Assembly: GCA_963728145.1 (NCBI GenBank)
Contig: CAVSJA010000008.1
Span: 248,001-312,000 of the forward strand
Direction: 5' to 3'
Source of the DNA: CAVSJA01 sp963728145
GTDB taxonomy: Bacteria; Bacteroidota; Bacteroidia; Chitinophagales; Chitinophagaceae
DNA: 64,000 nt
The translations under genes were made by a program, and so were the position numbers. Of the stretch, positions 51,014 to 60,393 are shown in pieces. The notes under the pieces were generated by a model, which was not told the origin of the DNA, searched no databases, and worked only from the letters and a program-made list of their open reading frames with translations. Each line of letters opens with the position of its first letter. Within the stretch, counting starts at the first letter, position 1.

Positions 51014-52630
51014 ATGATTTCAGTTAATAATGTGACGCTTTCCTTCGGAAAGCGTGTTTTGTTTGATGAGGTTAACCTTAGTTTCAATAAGGGAAATTGT
51101 TATGGTGTTATTGGTGCTAATGGTGCAGGAAAATCCACTTTTTTGAGGATTCTTTCCGGTGAAATAGAACCAAATAAGGGAACTATTGAAATCTCTCCCG
51201 GCGAGCGGATGGCAGTATTGAAACAGGACCAGTTTGAATTCGATGAAGTGACTGTTCTCAATACCGTGTTGATGGGTCATAAGCGCCTTTGGAAAATCAT
51301 GCATGAAAGAGATGCGATCTATGCAAAATCAGATTTTTCTGAAGCTGATGGCTTAAGAGCCGGTGAATTGGAACATGACTTTGGTGAAATGGGTGGTTAC
51401 ACTTCTGAAAGTGATGCGGCAAGCTTGTTGAGCGAGTTGGGAGTTGGCGAAGAGCTGCACGGCTCAATGATGAAGGATATCAATGCTGCATTCAAGGTCC
51501 GCGTACTACTTGCACAAGCGTTGTTTGGAAATCCGGACATTCTCATTCTCGACGAGCCTACAAATAACCTCGATGTAGATACGATTTCCTGGTTGGAGAA
51601 TTTTCTTGCAGATTATGAAAACATCGTGATCGTTGTGTCCCACGACCGTCACTTCCTCGATGCAGTTTGTACCCATGTCGCGGATGTGGATCGCCAAAAG
51701 ATCAAGATCTATACAGGTAACTATACTTTCTGGTATGAATCGAGCCAGCTTGCAGCAAGGCAAATGTCTGATAAGAACAAAAAGACAGAAGACAAGCGCA
51801 AGGACCTCCTGGAGTTCATTGCACGATTCAGTGCGAATGCATCAAAAAGCAAGCAGGCGACTTCGCGAAAGAAAGCATTGGAAAAACTGGTTATTGAAGA
51901 TATTGCTCCATCGAATCGTAAATACCCTGGCATTATCTTCAAGCAACAACGCGAAGTTGGAAACCAGATCCTGAATGTCGAGAATCTTTCTAAATCGCTC
52001 GATGGAAAGCCATTGTTTGACAAGATCAGTTTCACCGTAAATAAGGGAGATAAGATTGCTATCGTCGCAGAAGATCAATTGGCGATAAGTGCATTCTTCG
52101 ATATCATCAATGCAGAATTAAAGGCCGATAAAGGAAAATTTGAATGGGGTACGACGGTGAGCAAGGCTTATTTGCCCAATGACAATACAAAATATTTCAA
52201 TGGTGAGTTAAACCTGATGGACTGGCTTCGTCAATTTGTGCCGCCACATGTTACTGATGTGGATGAACCCTTTCTTCGCGGGTTTTTAGGGAAGATGTTA
52301 TTTAGTGGAGATGAAACATTCAAGAAAATCTCTGTATTGAGTGGAGGTGAAAAAGTTCGTTGCATGATCAGCCGGATGATGTTGCAGGATCCAAACGTCG
52401 TGATACTGGATGAACCAACCAATCACCTCGACCTCGAATCAATCCAGTCATTCAACGAAAGCATGATCAATTTCAAAGGGATCGTTTTGATCTCTTCCCA
52501 TGACCATACTTTCCTGGAAACTGTGGCAAACAGGGTGATTGAACTCACACCAAATGGAGTGATCGATAAGTTGATGAGTTTTGATGAATACCTGGAAGAA
52601 AAACACGCTAGAAAATTACAAATGGCCTAA
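51014..52630 (+). CDS. ABC-F family ATPase (YbiT-like) with degenerate second P-loop
   Basis: A 538-residue protein with two ABC domains. The first has a normal P-loop (IGANGAGKSTFL) and LILDEPTNNLDVDT. Its signature region (AAFKVRVLLAQALF) lacks LSGGE, as usual in YbiT. The second has LSGGEKVRCMIS and VILDEPTNHLDL, but its P-loop position reads GDKIAIVAEDQLAISAF (residues 345-361), without the Gly-Lys-Ser/Thr core. ABC-F proteins work on ribosomes. A hydrolysis-inactive second site is the expected consequence. It overlaps the convergent gene by 15 bp. Confidence 0.9.
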   Translation: MISVNNVTLSFGKRVLFDEVNLSFNKGNCYGVIGANGAGKSTFLRILSGEIEPNKGTIEISPGERMAVLKQDQFEFDEVTVLNTVLMGHKRLWKIMHERDAIYAKSDFSEADGLRAGELEHDFGEMGGYTSESDAASLLSELGVGEELHGSMMKDINAAFKVRVLLAQALFGNPDILILDEPTNNLDVDTISWLENFLADYENIVIVVSHDRHFLDAVCTHVADVDRQKIKIYTGNYTFWYESSQLAARQMSDKNKKTEDKRKDLLEFIARFSANASKSKQATSRKKALEKLVIEDIAPSNRKYPGIIFKQQREVGNQILNVENLSKSLDGKPLFDKISFTVNKGDKIAIVAEDQLAISAFFDIINAELKADKGKFEWGTTVSKAYLPNDNTKYFNGELNLMDWLRQFVPPHVTDVDEPFLRGFLGKMLFSGDETFKKISVLSGGEKVRCMISRMMLQDPNVVILDEPTNHLDLESIQSFNESMINFKGIVLISSHDHTFLETVANRVIELTPNGVIDKLMSFDEYLEEKHARKLQMA

Positions 52631-53434
52631 GCGGAAATTCATTCCCATCTGGATATTAATTGAATATGGTCCGCCTCCCATCATCATGAAATAACTGCGG
52701 GTGTATCTTGCCCAATGAAAGGCAAAGTTCAATGAAGAAAGCCTTGGGTTAGCATAATACGTTCCATTTCTTATGAAATATCCTGTCATCCTGTTCAGGT
52801 CAATGGTATAGTTTACCTTGAAACCAAACTCGCCTCTTTTTGTTTTAGTAGCGAACTCGGTGCCTAATGCCATAGTCAAAAAATAATTGTGCTGGTAATA
52901 GGCATCCGCAGTAGTATCGGATAATTGATTTCTGAAATTGAGGTAGGCTCCAAATTCTTTGAGGTAGGAAGTTTCAATACTCAAGGCCCGCCATTCGGCT
53001 TTTTCATCAATTTTTTGGACTACCGAAAGTCCTCCAAACGCTCCGATTCCACCCATAAACTTGGTACCTGCGCGGGCGTTTATGAATTCCGGATCAGTAT
53101 TTCCAAAGGAATTATAACCATGAAGATCGGCGATATCATACTGACCCAATCCAAGTGTACCACCATACCAACCCCGGAAGCTTCCGAACTTATGTGTTTT
53201 ATAAAGGGAAGACTGAAGAAGCCATGCGCCATCGGTTAAGTCATCGTTATATCCCGCTCCAGATAGCGCGACATTGATAAAAGTTGCTTTTTTTGCCGAA
53301 TCGGCATTCAACAAATGCGCCCGGTAAGGGTGGTCGACGGTTTGAAAGGGACTCATATAATACCCATAGCGATTACACTGGGTAGTTAGGATGGCTATGA
53401 GGCTAAGCAGGGTTAAGACTTTTCTACTGGGCAT
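52616..53434 (-). CDS. Lipoprotein with outer-membrane-barrel-like fold
   Basis: A 272-residue lipoprotein starting MPSRKVLTLLSLIAILTTQC, so the lipidated Cys is residue 20. I chose the ATG at 53434, because the longer open frame puts 30 extra residues ahead of the lipoprotein signal. The mature part alternates aromatic and polar residues in short strands (GGTLGLGQYDIADLHGYNSFG, YQHNYFLTMALGTEFATKTKRGEFGFKVNY) and ends RLGHL, like a small barrel. Function unknown. Its 3' end overlaps the ABC-F gene by 15 bp on the opposite strand. Confidence 0.75.
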   Translation of the reverse strand: MPSRKVLTLLSLIAILTTQCNRYGYYMSPFQTVDHPYRAHLLNADSAKKATFINVALSGAGYNDDLTDGAWLLQSSLYKTHKFGSFRGWYGGTLGLGQYDIADLHGYNSFGNTDPEFINARAGTKFMGGIGAFGGLSVVQKIDEKAEWRALSIETSYLKEFGAYLNFRNQLSDTTADAYYQHNYFLTMALGTEFATKTKRGEFGFKVNYTIDLNRMTGYFIRNGTYYANPRLSSLNFAFHWARYTRSYFMMMGGGPYSINIQMGMNFRLGHL

Positions 53435-53572
53435 ATTGGGCTGACAATGTACAAACTGTTTTCGCTGCAAACGAGTGTAATTTTGGGGTTTTTGATTTTG
53501 CGTAAAATTCATGAAAACAGGCATTTAGGGCAATAAATCCTAACTTTAAACGATTTAAGCAAAACCGGTTCG

Positions 53573-56500
53573 GTGCTGAGGAGATTTCTGATAATATTTG
53601 CCACATTCTGTGCAGCACTGCATTGGGCCGGTGCCCAAACGCCCCGGGTCGACAAACCTTTGTCCAACCTCAGAAAAAAACAGGTCTCAACGCTTAAAGA
53701 CTCCCTCGCTTTTGACAGTTTAAGCATTATTCCGCGAACCTTTCGAATCAATGGAATTCCGGATTCAGTTTATCGGATAGATGAATTGAATGCGATTTTG
53801 GTTTGGAAACAGAAGCCGGCAACGGATAGTGTCTGGATTTTCTACCGGGTCTTTCCTCAAAAATTGAATGCAGTTGCGCAACGAATGAATTACGACAGCG
53901 TGATGAGTAATTTCATCGGCCAGCCATTCACGCCGAATTATGGGACGGATCCAAGGAATGAATCTTTCTTCAACTTTGGAAATATCAGCTATAACGGAAG
54001 CTTTGGTAGAGGAATATCATTCGGCAATAGCCAGGATGCTGTGGTTACTTCTAACCTCAACCTGCAATTGAATGGATATTTAGCAGACAGCATTGAGATC
54101 GCCGCGGCGATTACGGATAACAATATTCCAATACAACCCGATGGCACCACGCAACAATTGAATGAATTTGATCGCATCTTTCTTTCTTTCAAAAAAAATA
54201 ACTGGCAATTGAGCCTGGGAGATATTGATCTCAGGCAAAACCAACTCTATTTTCTCAATTTTTATAAGCGAATGCAGGGAGCGGCATTTGAAACCACTTC
54301 CAAAATCGGAAGGAACACTTTCAATAAATCGGTTGTTAGCGGTTCAATCGCAAAGGGAAAATTCACCCGCAATATTTTCCAGGGCCAGGAAGGAAACCAG
54401 GGACCTTATCGTTTGATCGGAGCAAACAATGAATTCTTTTTTGTTGTCCTCGCCAATACTGAAAGAGTTTTTATCGATGGAATTTTATTGCAACGGGGCG
54501 AAGACCAGGATTACGTGATCAACTACAATACTGCAGAGATTGCATTCACACCGAGAAGAATGATCACAAAGGATAGCAGGATACAGGTAGAGTTTGAATA
54601 TGCTGACCGGAACTATCTCAATTCAAATATTTATTTATTCAACGAAACAAACTTCGCAGAGAAATTCAAATTGAGAGTTGGCTTCTTTAATAATGCAGAC
54701 GCGAAGAATTCACCCATCAACCAGGAACTGGATGTAAATCAGAAAAGATTCCTGGATTCAATCGGTGGAAATATCAATCTTGCTTTTTACCCGAATGCTG
54801 TAATTGATACATTTTCGATGAACAAGATCCTCTATAAAAAGATAGATACGACTTTTAACGGAGGAACAGCTAGCGATTCGATCTTCGTTTATTCGACGAG
54901 CCCCGACAGCGCCTTCTATAGCCTTTCTTTTATCGAAGTTGGACAGGGCGTGGGCGACTATATACCGGATTTCAATGGTGCAAATGGAAAAGTATACCGC
55001 TGGGTAGCGCCTGTTGGTGGAATCAAACAGGGAAGATTTGTTCCGGCTACATTTTTGGTAACTCCAAAGAAGTTACAGGTGACAAGCCTGGGTATGGATT
55101 ATAAAATTGGAAAGTTGACGACGATCAGCACCGAACTGGCGACAAGCTATTATGATGTGAATCTCTTCTCAAAAAAAGATAATAGTAATAACCGGGGTTT
55201 CGCAGGAAAGGCAATGCTCAATAATACAATCCCCCTTGGTTCTTCTTTAAAGGGATTGAAGCTTGTCAATGATCTTGCCTTTGAACATGTGGAATCAAAT
55301 TTTAAGCCACTGGAACGCCTGAGGAATGTCGAGTTTACCAGGGACTGGGGTTTGCCATTGGTGGTTTTGCCGCAGGATGAAACTATCCTTACGGCGTCAA
55401 CCCAATTGGCAGACGTGAAGAATAATTCACTTAAATATCAATTCACGCGATATGTCCGCGGCGATGACTTCGTGGGGATACGGAATACACTGACACATGT
55501 GCAGGATATTAAGGGATGGCGTTTTAATAACATGTTCATGATCTCTAACGTGGACACAAGAACGGAGGATGGCTATTTTCTTCGACCCAGGATAGATATC
55601 TCAAAGAAGTTTGCGAAACTGAAAAATCATTCGATCGGGTTCAATTATTCGCTTGAGAAAAACGTAGCGCGTAACAAACTCACCGATACGCTTACGCCAA
55701 GGAGCTTCTCCTTTGAGATTTTCGAAGTGAAACTTCGTTCCGATGAAACAAAGCTGAATCAATACATGATCAGTTATTTTACCCGGACTGATGCTTACCC
55801 GGTAGGAAAGGACCTTGTTGCTGCTGATCGAAGCCAAAATATCACGGTCGGGTCCGAATTATTAAAAAGTGAAAGACATAAGTTCCGGTTCAATACCACC
55901 TATCGTAAGCTGGAAATTCTCAAACCAGGCCTAACAAACCAAAAAGCCGACAATAGTTTATTAGGCCGCGTGCAATATTCCATTGAAGAGTGGAAAGGAT
56001 TATTGACCGGCGACCTGTTGTATGAGTTGGGTGCAGGACAGGAACAAAAAAGGGATCTCGCTTATCTCGAAGTACCGGCAGGGCAGGGGGAATATACCTG
56101 GATCGATTATAATGGCGATGGAATTCAACAATTGAATGAATTTGAAATCGCTTTGTTTCCAGACCAGGCGAAATTCATACGGATCTTTACTCCCACGAAT
56201 GAATTCATTAAGGCAAGTTTTACCAGCTTCAACTATAGTATCAGCATAAATCCGAGAGCAGTCATCAACTTAACCGAGGCTCCGAAATTATCAAAGTTCA
56301 TTGCGCGGATAAATCTTCAATCATCATTGCAAATAAGTAAAAAAGAAGTCGCAGATGGAAGCATACAGTTCAATCCGTTCAAAGGAAATATTAATGACAC
56401 TGCGTTAATCACACTGGGTTCCATATTCATCAATACATTTTCGTTTAACCGCTTTAGTTCAAAATGGGGATTCGATATCAATAATTCCCGAAGCAATGGC

Positions 56501-57079
56501 AAGGCCTTATTAACCTATGGTTATGAAAGCCGCGAATTAAATGACTGGAATTTTAAGAGCAGGTGGAATATAACCAAAGTGATAGCGCTAACATTTGCCG
56601 GGAAGACTGGTACAAACAAGTTAACGAGCAGCAATCCCAAATTCGACAATAAGAATTACAATATAAAACAAGGAATGATAGAGCCTGGAATCAATATTAC
56701 AAAGGGCTCCAATTTTCGTTTGATTTTGGGTTACCGAATTGCAGATAAAAGGAATTCCCAGGGAGGAAATGAAGAATCTGTTTCAAACGCTGTGAATATG
56801 GAGGTGAAGTATAATATTCATCAAAATACTTCGATTCTCACGAAGTTTACTTTCAACAACATTACATTTAATTCCAAGGACCCAGTTGCGAATACCAACT
56901 CACCTGCGGCTTATATCATGTTAGATGGCTTGCTGCCTGGCAAGAATTTTCTTTGGACACTTGACTTTACAAAGCGATTGTCAAATAGCCTCGAGTTGAA
57001 TATGCAGTATGAAGGCCGTAAACCAGGCACCGCGAAAACTGTGCATATTGGCCGGGCTTCGATCAGAGCTATACTATAA
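53573..57079 (+). CDS. Very large secreted, barrel-like surface protein
   Basis: An 1168-residue secreted protein; the start is a GTG and the signal peptide (LRRFLIIFATFCAALHWAGAQ) fits it. Long stretches alternate hydrophobic and polar residues, with many paired strands, like a big outer-membrane barrel or a surface-exposed beta structure. About residue 845 the sequence YNGDGIQQLNEFE forms an EF-hand-like calcium loop (D-x-N-x-D-G-x5-E). It is not SprA in length and I cannot name it. Divergent from the small barrel-like lipoprotein, from which a shared assembly role is conceivable. Confidence 0.75.
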   Translation: MLRRFLIIFATFCAALHWAGAQTPRVDKPLSNLRKKQVSTLKDSLAFDSLSIIPRTFRINGIPDSVYRIDELNAILVWKQKPATDSVWIFYRVFPQKLNAVAQRMNYDSVMSNFIGQPFTPNYGTDPRNESFFNFGNISYNGSFGRGISFGNSQDAVVTSNLNLQLNGYLADSIEIAAAITDNNIPIQPDGTTQQLNEFDRIFLSFKKNNWQLSLGDIDLRQNQLYFLNFYKRMQGAAFETTSKIGRNTFNKSVVSGSIAKGKFTRNIFQGQEGNQGPYRLIGANNEFFFVVLANTERVFIDGILLQRGEDQDYVINYNTAEIAFTPRRMITKDSRIQVEFEYADRNYLNSNIYLFNETNFAEKFKLRVGFFNNADAKNSPINQELDVNQKRFLDSIGGNINLAFYPNAVIDTFSMNKILYKKIDTTFNGGTASDSIFVYSTSPDSAFYSLSFIEVGQGVGDYIPDFNGANGKVYRWVAPVGGIKQGRFVPATFLVTPKKLQVTSLGMDYKIGKLTTISTELATSYYDVNLFSKKDNSNNRGFAGKAMLNNTIPLGSSLKGLKLVNDLAFEHVESNFKPLERLRNVEFTRDWGLPLVVLPQDETILTASTQLADVKNNSLKYQFTRYVRGDDFVGIRNTLTHVQDIKGWRFNNMFMISNVDTRTEDGYFLRPRIDISKKFAKLKNHSIGFNYSLEKNVARNKLTDTLTPRSFSFEIFEVKLRSDETKLNQYMISYFTRTDAYPVGKDLVAADRSQNITVGSELLKSERHKFRFNTTYRKLEILKPGLTNQKADNSLLGRVQYSIEEWKGLLTGDLLYELGAGQEQKRDLAYLEVPAGQGEYTWIDYNGDGIQQLNEFEIALFPDQAKFIRIFTPTNEFIKASFTSFNYSISINPRAVINLTEAPKLSKFIARINLQSSLQISKKEVADGSIQFNPFKGNINDTALITLGSIFINTFSFNRFSSKWGFDINNSRSNGKALLTYGYESRELNDWNFKSRWNITKVIALTFAGKTGTNKLTSSNPKFDNKNYNIKQGMIEPGINITKGSNFRLILGYRIADKRNSQGGNEESVSNAVNMEVKYNIHQNTSILTKFTFNNITFNSKDPVANTNSPAAYIMLDGLLPGKNFLWTLDFTKRLSNSLELNMQYEGRKPGTAKTVHIGRASIRAIL

Positions 57080-57091
57080 ACCCCCTGTCCC

Positions 57092-57117
57092 CCTATCCCG
57101 ATCGCTATCGGGAGGGG
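57092..57117. repeat. TCCCGAT/ATCGGGA hairpin
   Basis: A 7-bp perfect stem with a CGCT loop and flanking CCCC/GGGG. It lies 12 bp after the stop of the large surface-protein gene. No T-run follows, so termination would be weak. Confidence 0.7.
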
Positions 57118-57277
57118 AACTTAGGTCCATCTCCCAAATTACTTTCCAGACATCTCGAGCGAGGATTATCAGGTTTTGATCAATGAATAATGATTGATTA
57201 CGTTTGACCGTGAACTTTTCGACATTTTGACTCTACACAAACATAACTATAGATGATTCGCCAAATCAACCAGAGTT

Positions 57278-57330
57278 CCCCCTTTGCGCCGACGCTGAAG
57301 CTTTAGCGCAAGCGTTAGGGGGAAAGGGGG
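57278..57330. repeat. CCCCCTTT...AAAGGGGG imperfect hairpin
   Basis: Outer arms CCCCCTTT (57278-57285) and AAAGGGGG (57323-57330) are perfect. Inner ACGCT and AGCGT also pair. Similar GC-rich hairpins are common between Bacteroidota genes; this one is not repeated elsewhere in the window. Confidence 0.6.
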
Positions 57331-57333
57331 TAT

Positions 57334-57365
57334 AAAAAAAACCGCTCCAGGAAATCCCAGAGCGG
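57334..57365 (-). terminator. Terminator of the coiled-coil gene
   Basis: CCGCTC / GAGCGG with an interior CAGG...CCCA pairing, followed on the minus strand by a run of eight T. It starts 29 bp after the stop codon at 57395. Confidence 0.92.
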
Positions 57366-57394
57366 CTTCTCATTTATAGTGTGTGGATTGAAGA

Positions 57395-58372
57395 CTATCC
57401 AAAGATGCCACCTTTCTTCAGGCTTTTCACAGCTTCTCCGATTTTGAATCCGTTGTGATAAACCTCAATCTTGTAATCTCCAGTCAGGAAAGGACTGTTT
57501 TGCTTCCAGGCAAATTCAACATGCTTTCTTTTACCTGCTTCAACTTCCACAGGAACCTTGGCGGTGAATAATTTTTCACCTTCTTCGCGTGTTTGGAATT
57601 TACCAGAACCCAGTGCTTCTACTGCAATTGGCTTTCCGTCTGGACCAGTGATCGCAACAAAAACTTCTGTGTTACCTGATTCCAAAATACGATTGTCAAC
57701 ATCGAAAGAAATAACCAGCTTGTCAACTCTTTTTGCAGTTGAAGTGATCTTTTCTTTACCACCACTCTTTTCATTGATAGGAGTGATCGCGATGTTACCA
57801 GCATGAAGGGTAGAAGCAATATCTACTTTTCTTTCAGCTTCTGCCTTTTGCTCGGTTGTAGTTTGAAGATTTGAAGTCAGTGATTCTTTCTCCTGAGTCA
57901 AAACTGTTTTTTCCTGAGTCAGGGTTTGATTTTCCTGAGTCAAACGAGCAATTTCTGCTTCCATGCCGCTGATCTTAGTATTCAATTCAGCGATAAGTCC
58001 CATAGCTTTTTTGCGCTCTTGCTCGCTAAGATTTTGCTTGTTCAGGATTGTACGGATACGGCCTTTCAGACCAGATATCTCTTTATTACGCTCTGTAAGT
58101 TTTCCTTCCAGTTCATTGCTGTAACCAGTAAGAGAATCGAGTCGTGTTAAAGCAGCATCAAAGCTCTTTTGCAATTCAGTTTTAGATGAATCGAGTGCTA
58201 CAATTTGAGTCTGCTGAGAAGCTATTTTCTGATCGCCCTGATTTTTGTCGTACAGAAAATAAGCCCATGTTCCAAGGATACCGGCAGCCAACAGGATAAT
58301 GATGAGATTCTTCGAATCTCTCCTGGGTGGCGTGCTTTGCGGTGTTGCTGATGGATAATTGGTGGTATTCAT
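57395..58372 (-). CDS. Membrane-anchored coiled-coil protein with Ig-like C-terminal domain
   Basis: A 325-residue protein. A single membrane segment (LIIILLAAGILGTWAYFLY, near 22-40) is followed by a long coiled coil (about 45-185) whose densest part repeats LTQENQTLTQEKTVLTQEK, giving tandem DNA repeats. From about 195 a compact beta domain (LVISFDVDNRILESGNTEVFVAITG, VPVEVEAGKRKHVEFAWKQ) ends in YKIEVYHNGFKIGE. The topology is a rod projecting from the membrane into the periplasm. Function unknown; cell-envelope scaffolding is inference. It is divergent from holA. Confidence 0.8.
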   Translation of the reverse strand: MNTTNYPSATPQSTPPRRDSKNLIIILLAAGILGTWAYFLYDKNQGDQKIASQQTQIVALDSSKTELQKSFDAALTRLDSLTGYSNELEGKLTERNKEISGLKGRIRTILNKQNLSEQERKKAMGLIAELNTKISGMEAEIARLTQENQTLTQEKTVLTQEKESLTSNLQTTTEQKAEAERKVDIASTLHAGNIAITPINEKSGGKEKITSTAKRVDKLVISFDVDNRILESGNTEVFVAITGPDGKPIAVEALGSGKFQTREEGEKLFTAKVPVEVEAGKRKHVEFAWKQNSPFLTGDYKIEVYHNGFKIGEAVKSLKKGGIFG

Positions 58373-58607
58373 ACTGCTTACGTTTTTTTTAATGTGTTTG
58401 AATTGGAAAAGGTTTATCCGATAGCCATAAACCTGTATTTGACAACAGATTTTTCAAAACCCATGCCAGAAATGGTAAATGACTCGTTAGGAAAGGCTGT
58501 AAAACCGCCTTAAACGCAGGCTCATAGGGGGTTTGCGCTGTGTATAAAATTGCTCCTAGAACGCAGTTTTTTGACGTATTATTGCCCGTTTTTAAAGCAA
58601 TGGCCCT

Positions 58608-59606
58608 ATGTCCGCCGAAAAAATACTTAACGACTGGAAGAAAAAGCTCTACAAAACGGTCTACTGGTTGGAAGGTGAGGAAGATTACTATATAGATAAG
58701 GTAGTGGAATTCGCCGAACAGCACATACTTTCAGAGGCTGAACAGGGATTTAATTTGACCATATTTTATGGAAAAGACGCCAGCTGGCCAGATGTGATCA
58801 ACGCCTGCCGGCGCTACCCCATGTTTTCCGATAAGCAGGTTGTGCTGTTAAAGGAAGCACAACATATGAGGGATATCGACAAACTCGAGCCCTATATTGA
58901 GAATCCTCTTAAGTCTACCATTTTCGTTGTTTCTTATAAAGAGAAGAAGGTCGATGGCCGCAGTAAATTGGCAAAACTGCTGCAGAAAAAAGGCGAAGTA
59001 CTTACCACAAAAAAGATGTACGATAGCCAATTACCCGAATGGACAAGCGAATTGGTGAGATCAAAGGGTTATGCAATTTCACAAAAGGCGCTGTTGCTAC
59101 TGGTGGACCATATTGGAAATGACCTGTCCCGAATTGAGAACGAAATTGAAAAGCTCCTGCTGAACCTGGGCGAACGGAAGACGATAACCGAAGACGATAT
59201 TGAGAAATATGTTGGCATCAGCAAAGAATACAATGCTTTTGAACTGCAGGATGCATTGGCAAAAAAAGATCTTCCCAAAGCGATCCGGATAATTGGGTAT
59301 TTTGATGCTAACCCGAAAGCCGTACCAATTCAGTTAGTTCTTCCTACACTTTATACACTCTTCAGCCGTGCCTATATGATCTTCGGACAGTCTGCGAAAG
59401 ATGATAAAACCATTGCCGCAAATATTGGGGTCAATCCCTGGTTTGTGAAAGACTATGTACTCACAGCCCGCAATTATGGAGCGGAGAGTATTGCTTCTGC
59501 TCTTCTTCTTCTTCATGAATATAATCTGCGAAGCGTCGGTGTTAATGATATTGGTACTTCTGATGCTTCGTTGTTGAAGGAGATGGTGGTGAAGATCATG
59601 AGTTAA
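58608..59606 (+). CDS. holA: DNA polymerase III subunit delta
   Basis: A 332-residue clamp-loader subunit. VYWLEGEEDYYIDKVVEFAE, MFSDKQVVLLKEAQHM, STIFVVSYKEKKVDGRSKLAKLL, and the helical part with HIGNDLSRIENEIEKLLLNLG and FELQDALAKKDLPKAIRIIG match HolA. It binds the sliding clamp during loading at the replication fork. The length is normal. It is followed by a word-repeat hairpin. It stands alone here. Confidence 0.94.
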   Translation: MSAEKILNDWKKKLYKTVYWLEGEEDYYIDKVVEFAEQHILSEAEQGFNLTIFYGKDASWPDVINACRRYPMFSDKQVVLLKEAQHMRDIDKLEPYIENPLKSTIFVVSYKEKKVDGRSKLAKLLQKKGEVLTTKKMYDSQLPEWTSELVRSKGYAISQKALLLLVDHIGNDLSRIENEIEKLLLNLGERKTITEDDIEKYVGISKEYNAFELQDALAKKDLPKAIRIIGYFDANPKAVPIQLVLPTLYTLFSRAYMIFGQSAKDDKTIAANIGVNPWFVKDYVLTARNYGAESIASALLLLHEYNLRSVGVNDIGTSDASLLKEMVVKIMS

Positions 59607-59611
59607 AAATT

Positions 59612-59723
59612 TATGATTGCTAGATGGTTTGATCGTTTGATTGTTGGGCTTACTATTTTTGAACCCAACCATTAAACCATCTAGCAAGCATAAATCGTAA
59701 TTCGTAAATTGTAATTCGTAAAT
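59612..59723. repeat. 8-bp and 7-bp word hairpin after holA
   Basis: Arm 1 (GATTGCTAGATGGTTT words, 59612-59650) and its inverse (59661-59692) resemble those at 24.45 and 40.06 kb. Directly next to it (59696-59723) are four 7-bp units (CGTAATT, CGTAAAT, TGTAATT, CGTAAAT), the words of the 41.2-kb array, so two word types meet here. Confidence 0.85.
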
Positions 59724-59730
59724 TTTTTCT

Positions 59731-60243
59731 GTGGTAAAATTCACCGCTACGATATTGCAATTCGAAAAGCAGGGTGAAAAAACCGGCTGGAGTTATATTA
59801 CAATTCCAGCGGATATCGCTGCTAAAATCAAACCTGGCGTCAAAAAAACATTTCGCGTGAAAGGAAAGTTGGATGATTTCGTTATCCAACAAATTGCTTT
59901 GCTTCCAATGGGAACCGGCGATTTTATTCTGCCAATCAATGGAGCAATGCGGAAGGGTACCGGTAAACGAAAAGGAGCAATGCTTAAAGTTCAGCTCGAG
60001 GAGGATAAAAAAGAATTCAAATTGTCATCCGATTTTATGGATTGCCTTGCTGACGAACCCAGGGCTTTCGAATTCTTCAATACACTTACTCCCGGACATC
60101 AACGCTATTTCAGTAAATGGATAGATGAAGCGAAGACTGAGCCAACTAAGACGAAACGAATCGCGCAAGCCATTAATGGACTTACCAGGAAATTTGGATT
60201 TGGTGAGATGCTTCGCGATTTGAAGGCGAAGAGGCAGGGTTGA
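59731..60243 (+). CDS. DUF1905 / YdeI-OmpD-associated family protein
   Basis: A 170-residue protein starting at a GTG. VKFTATILQFEKQGEKTGWSYITIP is a DUF1905 barrel, and the second half with HQRYFSKWIDEAKTEPTKTKRIAQAIN matches the YdeI/OmpD-associated region. Some relatives protect against bacteriocins or cationic peptides; the mechanism is unclear. The final residues and the TGA stop are written by the start of a word-repeat array (60238 on), so the C-terminus (RQG) is partly repeat-encoded. Confidence 0.88.
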   Translation: MVKFTATILQFEKQGEKTGWSYITIPADIAAKIKPGVKKTFRVKGKLDDFVIQQIALLPMGTGDFILPINGAMRKGTGKRKGAMLKVQLEEDKKEFKLSSDFMDCLADEPRAFEFFNTLTPGHQRYFSKWIDEAKTEPTKTKRIAQAINGLTRKFGFGEMLRDLKAKRQG

Positions 60244-60383
60244 TAGGGTTGATAAGGTTGATGAGGTTGATAAGGTTGATAAGGTCATGTTATTAAAAAT
60301 TGAGAGGAAGCAATTAAAACTAATCTCCTGTTGACTTCATCAACCCTGTCAACCTTGTCAACCTCGTCAACCTTTTCAACCTT
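60238..60383. repeat. 9-bp word hairpin GGTTGATAA before the Mur ligase
   Basis: Five or so units of 9 bp (GGTTGATAG, GGTTGATAA, GGTTGATGA, GGTTGATAA, GGTTGATAA) fill 60239-60287, starting in the final codons of the DUF1905 gene. The inverse array (60333-60383) has words such as CTTGTCAAC and CTCGTCAAC. The loop is about 45 nt. Confidence 0.9.
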
Positions 60384-60393
60384 AAATTGCAGC

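Larger units (their letters stand above)
57080..57394. other. Gene-free spacer with three hairpins
   Basis: 315 bp without a gene. It holds the hairpin TCCCGAT-CGCT-ATCGGGA (57096-57113 core), the imperfect CCCCCTTT...AAAGGGGG stem (57278-57330), and the terminator at 57334-57365. No promoter or gene is seen in between. Confidence 0.7.
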
